A DNA stretch of 64,000 nt. Source: Xanthostigma xanthostigma (taxonomy: Eukaryota; Arthropoda; Insecta; Raphidioptera; Raphidiidae). The DNA lies in NCBI GenBank assembly GCA_963575645.1, contig OY754467.1, forward strand, positions 33,167,108-33,231,107. Direction: 5' to 3'. A program made the translations under genes and the position numbers. The notes beneath the pieces are model-generated. The model did not search any database and was not told where the DNA came from. It worked only from the letters and a program-made list of their open reading frames with translations. This document shows positions 11,983-22,303 of the stretch, in pieces; within the stretch, counting starts at the first letter, position 1, and the number at the start of each line of letters is the position of its first letter.

Positions 11983-12804
11983 GAAATAGAAAATAATAAT
12001 CAAATTAGTTTTCTAGATACACTAATTATTAATAATAACGGTATTGTTGAATTTAACTGGTTTAATAAACCAACTAGTTCTGGTAGAGTTTTAAATTTTT
12101 ATTCTAATCATCCAATGAATCAAAAGATAGCTATGGTTTATAATCTTATTGATAAATCTATTTTATTATCTAAACCAAAATTTCATTTAAATAATTTTAA
12201 TTTAGTTCGTCAAATCCTACTTGCCAACTCTTATCCTCTCAAATTTATAAATAAATTTATCAAAATTAGAATTAATAAATTAACAAAAAAAAAAAGTCAT
12301 AATTCACAAAATAATGTTAAAAATGTTGATTGTCCTTTTATAGTAATTCCATTTTTCGAAAATATTTCAATAAAATTTAGTTCATTTCTTAAAAATTTAA
12401 ATATAAAAACTGTTTTTAATGTTAATAATAAACTTGATAAAATTATTAAAAAGGGAAAAGATAAAATTAATAAATTTCAAAAGCATAATGTTGTATATAA
12501 AATTAATTGTGAAAATTGTGCTAAGAATTATATTGGTCAAACAAAAAGAGCTCTTAAAACACGAATAAAAGAGCATCAAAATAATCACAAATTAATCCCT
12601 GACAAACATAATGTAATAACTAAACACAAATTAGAACTTGACCACAAAATTAATTGGGACAATATTAAAATTTTAGATAATGAAACTAATTTTTTTAAAA
12701 GAAATATTTCGGAAATGTTACATATAAAATCAAATAAAAATTCTCTCAATGCTCAATTAGATACAGAAAATTTAAGTAATATATATAATATTATATTGAA
12801 ATAA
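11983..12804 (+). CDS. Penelope-like protein, C-terminal part with GIY-YIG nuclease domain
   Basis: The frame is open from the insertion junction to a stop at 12802-12804, about 273 codons, with no internal stop. Its start reads like the end of a reverse transcriptase: FLDTLI near the beginning, then a W-x-x-KPTSSGR-like block and NFYSNHP. The C-terminal third holds VVYKINCENC and, further on, YIGQTKRALKTRIKEH, the core of a GIY-YIG endonuclease with its catalytic Arg. In Penelope-like elements this domain nicks target DNA for retrotransposition. The RT core is absent, so this is a 5'-truncated copy that cannot move by itself. The undamaged frame suggests fairly recent insertion. Codon use is extremely AT-rich and rich in Asn and Lys. 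Confidence 0.88.
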   Translation, partial: EIENNNQISFLDTLIINNNGIVEFNWFNKPTSSGRVLNFYSNHPMNQKIAMVYNLIDKSILLSKPKFHLNNFNLVRQILLANSYPLKFINKFIKIRINKLTKKKSHNSQNNVKNVDCPFIVIPFFENISIKFSSFLKNLNIKTVFNVNNKLDKIIKKGKDKINKFQKHNVVYKINCENCAKNYIGQTKRALKTRIKEHQNNHKLIPDKHNVITKHKLELDHKINWDNIKILDNETNFFKRNISEMLHIKSNKNSLNAQLDTENLSNIYNIILK

Positions 12805-12987
12805 TTTTTGTTTTATTAATTTTTCTTTCTTTTTTAGGTACTCACAAATTATTATTTTCATGACTACTTAATAAAAAATTGTTTGTTATTATTTTTTCAT
12901 TATTTTGAATTTCATAATTAATTTTGAAAAATTCTTTAAAAAGCGAATTATATTTAAATATTAATTATTTTTATATTTTTAGATCAA

Positions 12988-13022
12988 TTCTGAAGAAGGT
13001 CCAAATCCGGATTGAAACGTTA
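12988..13022 (+). ncRNA. Hammerhead-ribozyme-like core in Penelope tail
   Basis: The sequence reads CTGAAGA, then a 5-bp stem (GGTCC paired with GGATT, including wobbles) closed by a short loop, then GAAAC. That is the order of the conserved hammerhead core strands. The third stem and cleavage site are not resolved on this strand within the copy, so activity is doubtful. Penelope-like elements are known to carry hammerhead motifs. Confidence 0.4.
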
Positions 13023-13396
13023 ATGTATTAATTTTATATTGTTTGTTAATATATTGTCTGAAAAATTGGTCGATAATTTTATTTATTGAAGAGTTCTAAT
13101 AAGACGTTAATCAAAGATTTGTACATTAATCAATTACTTATTTATTAGTTACAATGTTACATAAAAACACAGTTAAACTCCAATCAAGCAGCTTTGGGGT
13201 TATACGTAAAAATACGAATGACAGCTGTTCGTGACTATTAGCTAAAATGTAATAGGGTTGCTATGAAAACGACATCTAAACAACAGTTGATTGGTTGTTT
13301 TTGCTTTACTACCTCCCGAACGTACGAACTTCCCGCATTGGTGCGTGTAATACCACACTTATTGCCGAAAGTATGCACTTTCGATCGAGGGATAAA

Positions 13397-15743
13397 GAAA
13401 AAATATTTTCATTTTTGTCAACAAAAAAACCTTTGTTAATTTGAGAGAAAACTTTGCGAAACGTATTTTTCCATTGGCTGAGAAGTATAGAGACTAAGAA
13501 CTTAAAAATACGGGAGTAGAAAATGGATGCTGTTGAAAATACGCATGAATCCGACTGTATATTGTTTTAAGCTCCAGTTTAACCTAAAAAAAAAATGGTA
13601 ACAAACAGCGACTTCGCAAATGTCCTGTTATAAGTTCTGATATTAAAATTAATTATTTTTCTTCCTTGCGTCTTCTTGTAAACGCTAATGTGCTCTTTTT
13701 AGTATTTTTATTGTTTGCCTTACCCCTTTACAACCGATTCTATACGGGCGCGACTATCGACAATTTTTTTTGCAGAGAAACAGATTAATTTTTATGAACG
13801 CAGCCGCGGTTTTTTCGTGCGGATTATTTTCACAGCCAAGCAGGGGTACACGATTGTTTTTAATTAATTTTTTTTGGTCCCTAAATATTCAAAAACAAAA
13901 AAAGTTTCGCCAGCTGTAAAGAGATATAAAATATATACACTTGTGTTTCTCTTTCTTCTCCAAAGATTTTGTTTATTGGACAAAGTTAGCCTCGAGTAAT
14001 AAAAACAGAATGAACCTTTTATTACATGCATTTTAAGCTGCGGATTACCGGATATGGAGTAATGTATTGATAGAGTGCCTTTTATTAAAGTAATCAACTC
14101 GTTACATAATGTAATTTGGTTTTTAATTAAACAATGTTCTCAACCCTTTCAAATACCAGACAATATAAATGCCTTTCCATTTCTCGTTGTTGAATTTTAC
14201 GTCGGCAAAACTATTTATGTATGACTTCATATTTTTAACCGACTTCAAAAGAAAAGATGTAAAAAATATTGTCAAAAATCCATATCTTTTTAGTCTGTGT
14301 GAGCTTCCAAGCAAACCTTTTCGTGAGTTATAAACTTACAAAAGAAAAACTTCTATTTTTCGAATAAAATTTATATCAAACGTATTCTGTTTTTAATATT
14401 AGACTGCTAAAATCATAGACCTTCCTTTTGGCGTTGCCGTAAAAATCCTTTTAAATCTTCTTAAATGATTGACGGAAATTAATTAAACGTTGACCTAGGA
14501 ACCAATTCGACTGTTATTAGAGCAGATTAAAGCATTTTGGAATCAGTTCAACTCTTTCCGTTAGCTTTACAATTTCTTGGTAAGCGTCGCCTAGTAAAAT
14601 GTTAAAATTAGTTTAGTATGTCAATAAAAAATAATTTTATGTAATACATATTTCTAGTTGACAAGGATGGAATTTCCAAAAACATTGTTGTTTATTTAAA
14701 TCAGTTTTTTGTGCAGTTTTATCACAGTCACAGGCGTATTTTATATGTTCCTTGTTTTGTTTTTAATGTATTACTTTCAACATCACAGTCTTGTTAAATG
14801 CAGACATTACACAGTTTGGCACCTTGTTTCGTGCACTTGTTTCATGTTAAAACAAAAGTAAGCACCCAGCATAGCATTTGTTTTGCAGGTACTTAACACA
14901 ATTTCCATTTTGTGACATTTCCTGATTGTTTTTGATTGATATATCACGAGCCGTTTTAATATGTTTTATGCTTATTTATTTTGTGTTTTCCCATTTTAAT
15001 ATTGAATAAAACGCCTTTGTAATTATTTCGTCTAATTAATAAATTATGACATAATACTTCGAATTGATAAAACTCTATCATAATAAATCAATAAACTGAT
15101 ATTGATAAAAATTTTGATAATTAAAGAAGGACAAAGTAACTGGCTTAAAACTATAAAATAGACGGTATAAATTTTGGGTAAGTGAAAGCTCTAAAAAGGG
15201 AAGTATAATAATTACCTAGTTCTTAAAATTGTTTTGTGTCCCCTAGAAAAAAACAACTCACAGTTGAATTTTTCTCCGTTCATTTGGAAGTGATGCACAA
15301 TTTCCAATCAGGGAAATCGCGTCCCGTATTGAACGCGGTTGAAAATAAGTTACTTCATGGACAGTTAGATTGCTCATCTTTAATGAATTGTCAATCACTA
15401 ATAATACATTGTTTGTGTCGAACCCTGTGTGAATGAACCACTAATAGTCTTTATAATCAGGTTATACAGCAGGAGTAGGTATTACCTACATTGCTTAGTT
15501 GTATGAATAACCTTTCACTTTCGTTCTGGCTCGGGCTACCTTTCGATAAGCAACTATTAACGTCAGGGATGGATGGAAATGTTTTGAAAGGCAGCTTTGT
15601 CAATTTGTTGGAAATGTGTTTTTTCACACCCAACACCGTTACTGTCAATCGTGGTTTAATACGAAGGTTTAGCAGTAAATTTAAGTCGACGATGAATTTG
15701 GCTTCTACTGGGTAGTTTTCAACACTACTAAATACAATATTGT
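13397..15743. other. No gene recognised
   Basis: AT-rich, with only shadow ORFs. Repeat scraps include 'aaccgacttcaaaa' near 14238 and 'agactgctaaaatcat...ccttccttttggcgttgcc' near 14401, tails of interspersed repeats also seen at 30430-30480. Confidence 0.4.
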
Positions 15744-16031
15744 TAGGGCTTCACACGAGACGAGAGTAGACGAGACTATCAAAAATCTCGTCTCGGTCTC
15801 GTCAATCCCTAGAAAATTCAGTCTCGTTCAAGTCTCGTCTCGTTACCAGATGTCTCGTCTCGTCTCGCTTAATTTTAAATCATACTCTGTTGAGTTTTTT
15901 AGTGTATTTGCCATAAGGCACTTACACTATTGGCGTCGGTCGGATGGCGGGACCTAGGGGTCGGACCAAAATTTCTCGACGTTTCATAAGTTTCTAAGAA
16001 GTTTGGCACCATTTTTGGAAATGTTTATATA

Positions 16032-16111
<80 letters not shown>

Positions 16112-16898
16112 ACCACGATAACTCTCGACAGACTTAATCGATTTAAACGAAATTTGGTCCACATGTTGGAATCCATCATCGCAAGAAGCCTATTTAAAAT
16201 GGGCCCGATCGGGCCATTTTAAGGGGGGTATTTAGAGGTTGAAAAATGTTTTTGGGCCCAAAAATACGGAAAAAATTCTCAGAATCACTTCAAATTTGAA
16301 ATTTAACCCTTTAGTAATTATTGAAATGTGCTGCTAAAATTTAAATAAAATCGGCCCGACAGGACCGGACTTACAAGTTTTATGAAAACGCAAGTTTACT
16401 GATATGGATTTACATACTGAAGGGTGTATATAATTTGGTACAGATGTTGAATTGGTATGTAGTATTGAAATTAAGTAAAAAAATGTTGTTTTAAGGGGTG
16501 TATTAGAGGGTAATTTTTTTTATTTTGTCCAAAAACAAAGTTAAGTTCATAGAATAGAGCCACACTGCTTATAAAAGCAAATACACTATATTGTCGGCAG
16601 GGTTTCGCACTGCGACCCGAGTTTTTTTAAATTTACTATAAAATATGTCACAGATGGTCACCAGATTTTATATTTTGTAAAATATATTGTTTTTTATTTC
16701 GACCTTTTCTAATTTTTCCAATAAAAACTTTATAAAAAAAAATTTAACGAGACCATAAACGAGACTCTCGGGTTGCACTGTATGTGGTCTCGGTATCGTC
16801 CAAAATATTTACCAAAACGTATCGTCTCGTCTCGTCTCGCTTTTCCGAGACGAGAACGAGACGAGACGAGAAAAATCTCGCTCTCGTGTGAAGCCCTA
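15744..16898. mobile_element. hAT MITE with about 19 GTCTCG motifs
   Basis: The terminal inverted repeat TAGGGCTTCACACGAG is flanked by the perfect 8-bp duplication AATATTGT (15736-15743 and 16899-16906). About 19 copies of GTCTCG/CGAGAC are packed into the outer 150 bp of each end. The centre holds a (TA)n microsatellite and an unrelated dispersed repeat, and no transposase. The size is 1155 bp. hAT transposases bind short subterminal repeats, so the array is likely the binding region. That role is inference. Confidence 0.88.
16026..16106. repeat. (TA)n microsatellite
   Basis: About 80 bp of nearly pure TA with two interruptions (tg, ttta). It explains the apparent Tyr-Ile repeat ORF on the minus strand, which is not a gene. 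Confidence 0.95.
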
Positions 16899-16906
16899 AA
16901 TATTGT

Positions 16907-17940
16907 ATTTGGACAATTGTCTCTTTCGATTTGTTCCAGCGCTTTTTTGGTATTCTAAACACATCCCGAATTGTTACCTGTACCGATATTATTCGAAAAC
17001 GACTAGGCCGATTTTGAGGACATTTGATAGAATATCATCAATTAGATTAAAGGTACATCGTTAATTGAAATTCAAACTTTAAATACAAAGTAATTGTTTA
17101 CTTCGTTGCATCCAAAGTCTGAACCGCAATCGCCCCCATTCATACCGGGACATAAATGAATATATGTGTATACTGTATACACTCCGGTGTAAATAATTAC
17201 TGTGATGTCATAACGTTATGGTTGGACAATAACAATACTTAGCGGTCCAGTTACCTTTGTACGGTTTATTAAATGCAAACCGGTTGTTCAGAAGAAACTT
17301 CTTATGGCTGTCGTATCAGTAAACCGCGTTCGGTGGGATGCCTTACCAATCCTCTCCAGACTTCCAGGTCCTGTGGAAGAACCAGTTGGCTTTCTGGATT
17401 TTTATTGAAAGTAATAATACATTGAAAATGTAACGTGTACGAGACAAACCTTAAAAAAATAGCTGCGTGCAATTATGTACGAGCGTTAGAAGTTATAGGT
17501 ACTTCTTTGGCGTGACAGTTAATTGAAGGTTAGTTCGTGCGATGAATCGAAAAAGTGACATGATATATAGATATCTATACTATATAGATTGAGAACAACT
17601 GACGCACTATTTATTGCCCAAAAAAAACATATGGTCGCACTGTCGTGTATGGTTGGGTAGGCAAATTAGTCTAGATGTTTTAGTCTCAGAAAGTTTTTAA
17701 ACAAGGCAGATATCAACTTCCAGTTTACGTCATAAATTATTCAAAATGAACAAGACCCTGAATTTTCTATATAAAATTTATGAAAAACTCTGGATGTATA
17801 AACGGAATAAATAAAGATTGTGAAAGATAACTCTAATAATTTAGAGAGAAGATGATCCTGTTCAAATGTTGGAAGATTAAAAAGGAAGAATCCTGGTGGC
17901 ATAGGATCGATGAACAAAGCAAATACTGAAGGTTTTTATT
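16907..17940. other. No gene recognised
   Basis: Non-coding sequence with moderate GC. No bounded repeat found. Confidence 0.4.
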
Positions 17941-17941
17941 G

Positions 17942-18000
17942 CATTTTATTGTCTGACGTTTCGGCAATCGTTATGCCATCTTCGGAGAATCAATGCTGTC
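17942..18000 (-). repeat. Penelope-like tail fragment with hammerhead-like core
   Basis: On the minus strand it reads CCGAAGATGGCATAACGATT followed by GCCGAAACGTC. This is a CTGAAGA-type box with one change, a GGC/GCC mini-stem, then GAAAC. The pattern matches tails of Penelope-like elements. Only the tail is present. Confidence 0.45.
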
Positions 18001-18481
18001 TGTTTTCTCAGTATTTTTGTTGTGTATAAAGTAAATTAAAATAAATGTCATCAAAAGGTATTACAATTACTATTTTTCTTGAAAGAACGACTAGATTTTT
18101 ACTGAAAACTGTATAAATGTGTCTGTTACTTGTTTAAAAATTATACTGAATAAATAAAGGTCAACCGTATTGATAAAACACTATTAATATCAGTACGCCA
18201 CAAGCGAAATATATTTTATCTAAAGAGCTGGTCTATTATCAACTGAATAATTAATTCAGGAAGTACGCAATTAAAATTGTGGTACTGTTTTGTTTAATTC
18301 AGTTTCGTTTGTTTTTCATTGCTAGGTAGGTGTTAAAATTTAATATATAGAAATTATTAAAATTATTTTTTGAGAGCAATCAAGTACAACTAATTGATAG
18401 GTTTTGTGTTAAAACAAACTGCGCGAATTCACATCTTAAACTTAATGAAGAGCCAAAAAAGTAACACACGAATAACAAAAT
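18001..18481 (+). promoter_or_regulatory. Upstream region of the GPCR gene
   Basis: No upstream coding exon is needed, since the ATG at 18482 opens a complete N-terminus. The 5' UTR and promoter probably lie here or further left, but I cannot place a transcription start or TATA box with confidence. Confidence 0.25.
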
Positions 18482-19033
18482 ATGGCTGAAGATGATCCAT
18501 TCGATAATATCATACCATCGACATCAACCGAAGATAATTATACATATTACGATGAGTACGATGATAAAGTATTATCCGTAAACTACGAACGGCTTCTTCA
18601 TCCTGTCCATCCGCATTGGCTACTGGTGCCAATGACAATCATATTCGTTGTCTTTTTTATCGTCGGCATTTTGGGAAATCTGTGCGCTTGCATCGTTATC
18701 AAACGCGTTAAGTCTCTGCATACGACACCCAACTACTATCTGTTTAGTTTAGCAGTGTCTGATTTACTGTTGATATTTGTAAGTCCACCTTTTGCTATCA
18801 TGATTATATGGGGTATGACAGGTTTAACGGATCTTCTTATCATTCTCATATTTATTATATTGATAACGGTTTCGACTTCTTCGTTAACGTTGATCGCTTT
18901 TACTGTTGAACGTTACGTTGCGATCTGTCATCCGTTTTACGCTCACAAAATGTCTTCGCCTAAAAGAGCTTTGCGGCTTATAAAAATTATTTGGATTTTC
19001 AGCACCAGCTTCACTCTTTTTCGAGTGTTTATG
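18482..19033 (+). CDS. GPCR exon 1 (residues 1-184)
   Basis: Starts at AAAATATGG, a good insect start context, with stops upstream. It encodes the acidic extracellular N-terminus through TM4 and ends at ATG|gtaagt, a consensus donor, phase 0. Reading on into the intron gives a stop after six codons. Confidence 0.9.
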
Positions 19034-21889
19034 GTAAGTTTTTTTTGTCAATAAACGATTTATTTTCTATTTCGTTGATTTGAGAATCATTTGATTTCAG
19101 ACTTTTTAACATGGTTTTATTAATTTTACCTGTATGTATTAAATCTTTCAAATTAATTTTCATTCACTTCCAGACGTCTGAAACATTTTTTCACACGTAT
19201 ACAATAGACATGGGAAAAGTTGTTACTATATGTGATAACAGTGACTACTATTCCAGTTACACAAAAATCACAGTGAAAAATCATCGTGACCTTTGTCACG
19301 TCGATCCCGACCGAGCAAACACTCGGTCGGATGTTAAGACCACTGCACACGAGGCTAGAAACGCTGCTAGGAGTTCTGCTAGCCGGTAGGCAGGGTACGA
19401 AGCTGAAAATGACATCACTGCGGGCTGGCCTGCTAGCTCACAAGATTGGTTTTAAAATTAGAACTGGGGCTATTTTCCCTGCTAGATCTGCTGCTAGGTA
19501 TATGAGCAAGAACCAATCAGGAAGCAGTATCTTGTCACGTGGGTACTTGAACAAACGCCTACAAGCCCACACCGCGTCATTCTGCTCAGAGTCAGACAAC
19601 AGACACGTTTTGCTCTGTGTTTATATTCGAACATCAGATCTATCCACAAAACAAGCTTAAAATATAGTCTCGTGTGAAGCGAGCAGCAATCGAGAAAACC
19701 ACCGCTAGTAAACTAGTAGGCAAATCTAGCAGCGTTTCTAGCCTCGTGTGCAGCGGTCTTTACGTTGGCTACCCTTTTGTTAGATCACAGTGATCATTTT
19801 AGACGACTGGTCACAGTGATTTTTTCTTCGTGAAGTTATTTATTCCCCAACTCTACAATACAATAATTTATATAAATGACAAGACCCTATAGAGCCTAAA
19901 ATCCCGCATTTCTTTTTTTTTTAGAATCTGGCGTATGTGACAGGCATTTGGATCAATTTTGTGTTGTGTTATTTCGTACCATTGATATTGCTTATTGTGT
20001 TGTACACTTTAATAATAATTAGAATAGCAGAGTCGAAGCACATTCGAAAATTTTCCGGCCGTTATTCTGTAAACAGCGTTAATCGGACCATGAAAAATTC
20101 TAGAAAAGTCACCGTGACAGATGAAAATCAACAAAACTCTAAAACTTTAAATGTTCTTGGTAAGTTTGGTGATAATCGTTGTTTCGAACATTCCTGATAA
20201 TAAATACATTTTATCGCGAAAACTTGCTGTATAACTCCTGCTATAGAAACATGTCAATAAACGGCAAAACTGCCTTGTAGAAAAATTTTTGTTTTCCGTG
20301 TAGAATATTCTGTTGATAAGATAGAGTTACTTTAAAAATTGAGGTTAAATTGAATCATGACAAATGAGCACTCTGCATTTTATTACAATATCTAAGCTTA
20401 CATAGTTTTTTCTGTCTAGTATTTCAATAAAATAATTCTAGGTGATATAATTTAATAAACAAAAATAGATACAACGTCGACAATTCGAACACTCCAATAA
20501 TTCGTTTGCCTTCGTCGTTCAGACACTTCTGGAAATTGACCTCTCTAAAGCATATTCATAGTTCATACTAGCAGATTGTGTGCGCTTACTCGTCAGTAGC
20601 AGTCAGTTTGATTAAAAATTGCGTGTTGTAGGTACATCATCTATACTAAATATAAATGGTTTGTCTGTTTGTTTGGTTAAACGCGCTAATCTCAGGAACT
20701 ACTGGTTCAAATTGATTTTTTTTTGTTGGATAGTCCATTTATCGAGGAAGGCTATAGGCTATATAATATCATGCTACGACCAGTAGGAGCGAAGCATCAA
20801 TGAAAAATGTTGCAAAAATATAACTCAAAATTTGTCCGTTCGACAAAAACGTTTGAACGGTAACTCCGATCATCATGAAATTGGGACACAACATTCATCT
20901 TGGTAAACTAAGATGAACCTGCGTACTTATGCCCCCCTTCGTTCTTTTGCACTCGGGTGAAACTGGGCGGGACCGCTAGTTTTATAATAAAATAAATTCC
21001 AGAATACAATGTGCTTTTTTTACGTCGGCAGTTTGGTCAAATTGCTATTTACCAATCTGGCGACACTAATGCCTATTACCTGTTCGTAGTATCAAAGTAG
21101 TATACGATATGTTTGATTGGTAGTCATTGATCAGAATTATATTATTGTTTTTAGTGACGATTGTCATAGTGTTCTTCGTGTGCTGGACTCCGTATCATCT
21201 ACTCCCATTAGCCAGATTGTATACCGACATCGACACTGAAATCCTGGATTTAATTTTGCATTTTATTATACTGATTTATTGTTTTTCTGCTTGCTTCAAC
21301 CCCATCATATACAGTATAATGTCCAGTAATTTTCGAAAAGCTTTTAAGGTATGTTTATCGTAAGTTCAGTATAAACAAACTCATTTTTCTTACATCGTGG
21401 CCATTAAACCAATAAATAGAACGTCTTTTGACTAGAGACCACGTTCATTATCGCGGGGATATACTCCACTGACCTCAACTTTGTAAAAAATAAAGCTATG
21501 ATGATGTTTGGCATCTCATTTGGCCAAATAAGTCACCTTCAAATATTTTTAAAATTTTTAATGTGCGCTTGTTAATTTATTTAGTTTACAGTGATTTTAA
21601 AAAAAACATTGAAAAGTGGCACCACAAATTGCCATTAAACTTCCTATATACATATTGAAATGTATGACAACTTACTTTTTGATGTCATATGTTTGTGGAT
21701 AGAGGTTTTCATTTTTTTTATCAAAAATCAAGGAAAATAACCTCTATAAATTATTGTCAATAATCTGAAGTTTTTATAAAATCTAAGGAAAGAAAATGTG
21801 ATGCATTTATTTTCTGATTGCAGAAAACATTCTTTAACGCTGAAGATTCTCAACAAACATTCTCTGAAACTGGATTAGAAGAAATTTAG
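18482..21889 (+). CDS. Class A GPCR, PRXamide/neuromedin-U-receptor-like, five exons
   Basis: The exons are 18482-19033, 19174-19272, 19925-20159, 21155-21348 and 21824-21889. They total 1146 nt and encode 381 aa. All four introns are GT-AG and phases agree (0, 0, 1, 0). Seven membrane segments are visible: TM1 about 47-73 (GN at 65-66), TM2 about 84-108 (LAVSD), TM3 about 117-142 followed by ERY at 143-145, TM4 about 164-184, TM5 about 224-251 (Pro 236), TM6 with CWTP at 305-308, and TM7 with NPIIY at 344-348. ERY and the 'AFTVERYVAICHPF' stretch resemble insect pyrokinin/CAPA/neuromedin-U-type receptors, so it probably binds a peptide and couples to a G protein at the plasma membrane. Oddly, the conserved Cys atop TM3 is Leu 119, although Cys 204 is present in loop 2. 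The N-terminus has a sequon (N19) and an acidic Tyr cluster. Ligand unknown. Confidence 0.88.
19174..19272 (+). CDS. GPCR exon 2 (residues 185-217)
   Basis: Acceptor cacttccag|acg; donor ACA|gtgaaa, the weakest of the gene. The 33 residues form extracellular loop 2 (TSETFFHTYTIDMGKVVTIC and onward), including Cys 204. Phase 0 at both ends joins TM4 to TM5 with normal loop length, which supports the choice. Confidence 0.75.
19337..19759. mobile_element. PIF/Harbinger-like MITE in GPCR intron 2
   Basis: The terminal inverted repeat AGACC(A/G)CTGCACACGAGG continues for about 35 bp to gctgctag at both ends. It is flanked by the 3-bp duplication TTA (19334-19336, 19760-19762). A relative with a TAA duplication is at 26512-27164. 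TWA duplications are typical of PIF/Harbinger. There is no transposase inside, and the 124-aa ORF spanning it is accidental. Confidence 0.75.
19925..20159 (+). CDS. GPCR exon 3 (residues 218-295 plus one base)
   Basis: A T-run acceptor ttttttttag|aat precedes NLAYVTGIW. The exon encodes TM5 (INFVLCYFVPLILLIVLYTL) and intracellular loop 3, which is rich in Lys, Arg, Ser and Asn. It ends CTTG|gtaagt, phase 1. Confidence 0.92.
20640..20979 (+). mobile_element. Helitron-like repeat in GPCR intron 3
   Basis: It runs from TCTATACTAAATATAAATGG to ...gaccgCTAG and lies between an A and a T, the insertion pattern of Helitrons (5' TC, 3' CTRR). It includes the lepidopteran-type phrases taatctcaggaactactggt and gaggaaggctataggct. 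A second copy with a different middle is at 62611-63398. I cannot show the 3' hairpin, so class is tentative. Confidence 0.5.
21155..21348 (+). CDS. GPCR exon 4 (residues 296-360)
   Basis: The acceptor attgtttttag|tg restores codon 296 as Val with the G from exon 3. It encodes TM6 (VTIVIVFFVCWTPYHLL) and TM7 (CFNPIIYSIM), then FRKAFK of the proximal tail. Donor AAG|gtatgt, phase 0. Confidence 0.93.
21824..21889 (+). CDS. GPCR exon 5 (C-terminal tail)
   Basis: Acceptor tctgattgcag|aaa. Twenty-one residues, KTFFNAEDSQQTFSETGLEE then I, and a TAG stop. The short Ser/Thr- and acid-rich tail suits a GPCR C-terminus. Candidate AATAAA signals follow at 21917 and 21948. Confidence 0.85.
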   Translation, partial: KTFFNAEDSQQTFSETGLEEI

Positions 21890-21916
21890 AATTACTGTAA
21901 TATAGTGCCTATTTAG

Positions 21917-21953
21917 AATAAAAACAACTATACATTAGGTATATCAGAATAAA
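21917..21953 (+). terminator. Candidate polyadenylation signals of the GPCR gene
   Basis: Two AATAAA hexamers (21917-21922, 21948-21953) lie 28 and 59 bp after the stop codon, a normal distance for a short 3' UTR. Confidence 0.55.
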
Positions 21954-22090
21954 ATTAACTGTATCTAATGTCAATTTTTGATTATATAATTAATAACAAA
22001 TTCACTATCTCTGTCTGTATTGCAGCTAGTAAGCTCTGCACCGTCATATGATGCCAACAATGTCATATCAATGTCATAACTGTACATTAA

Positions 22091-22300
22091 GGCCTAGTTT
22101 ATATGAGAGGCGTTCAACGCGCGTTAGCCCAACGCGCGTTTACAGTTTCTATACAATTGTATAGGACTGTTTATATGATAACGCGCGTTGGTGGCGCGTT
22201 GAACGCGCGTTATCATATAAACAGTCCTATACAATTGTATAGAAACTGTAAACGCGCGTTGGGTCAACGCGCGTTGAACGCCTCTCATATAAACTAGGCC
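22091..22300. mobile_element. 210-bp palindromic PIF-like MITE
   Basis: Two arms of about 100 bp are almost perfect reverse complements around a 12-bp centre. The ends GGCCTAGTTTATATGAG are flanked by the duplication TAA (22088-22090, 22301-22303), as in PIF/Harbinger elements. ACGCGCGTT recurs about six times, and ctatacaattgtatag is a palindrome within each arm. Because of the symmetry, both strands show a matching ORF of about 62 aa, which is an artefact. RNA from it would fold into one long hairpin. Confidence 0.85.
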
Positions 22301-22303
22301 TAA

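Larger units (their letters stand above)
11981..13122 (+). mobile_element. 5'-truncated Penelope-like retroelement
   Basis: The insertion is bounded by the 14-bp duplication ACATTAATCAATTA (11967-11980 and 13123-13136) and interrupts hairpin element A. It holds the C-terminal coding part of a Penelope-like protein and a 3' tail of about 320 bp. The tail has a CTGAAGA...GAAAC core at about 12988-13020 that resembles the conserved strands of a hammerhead ribozyme. The tail end (about 13070-13115) recurs alone at 38256-38338, 40606-40690 and 53027-53248. Confidence 0.85.
11821..13396 (+). mobile_element. Hairpin-ended element family H, copy A, split by a Penelope insertion
   Basis: It begins with a hairpin (arms about 11821-11857 and 11896-11931, around ggccgaaagtgtgata). 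This is followed by ttcataccttggtcgtaag and ends with tgcactttcgatcgaggg. Copies B (23866-24930, reverse) and C (40302-40820) share the same order of blocks. Its middle is interrupted by the retroelement at 11981-13122; the host sequence resumes at 13137. I cannot assign it to a named superfamily. Confidence 0.7.

Noticed and set aside
16026-16106. Tyr-Ile repeat protein on the minus strand
   Set aside because: It is a translated TA microsatellite inside a hAT element.
19111-19173. Alternative, earlier acceptor for GPCR exon 2 (gatttcag near 19100)
   Set aside because: It would add a TAA or TAG stop or extra hydrophobic residues; the acceptor at 19174 keeps phase and loop length.
19286-19660. 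124-aa ORF in GPCR intron 2
   Set aside because: It spans a MITE and its terminal repeat; frame inconsistent with the receptor.
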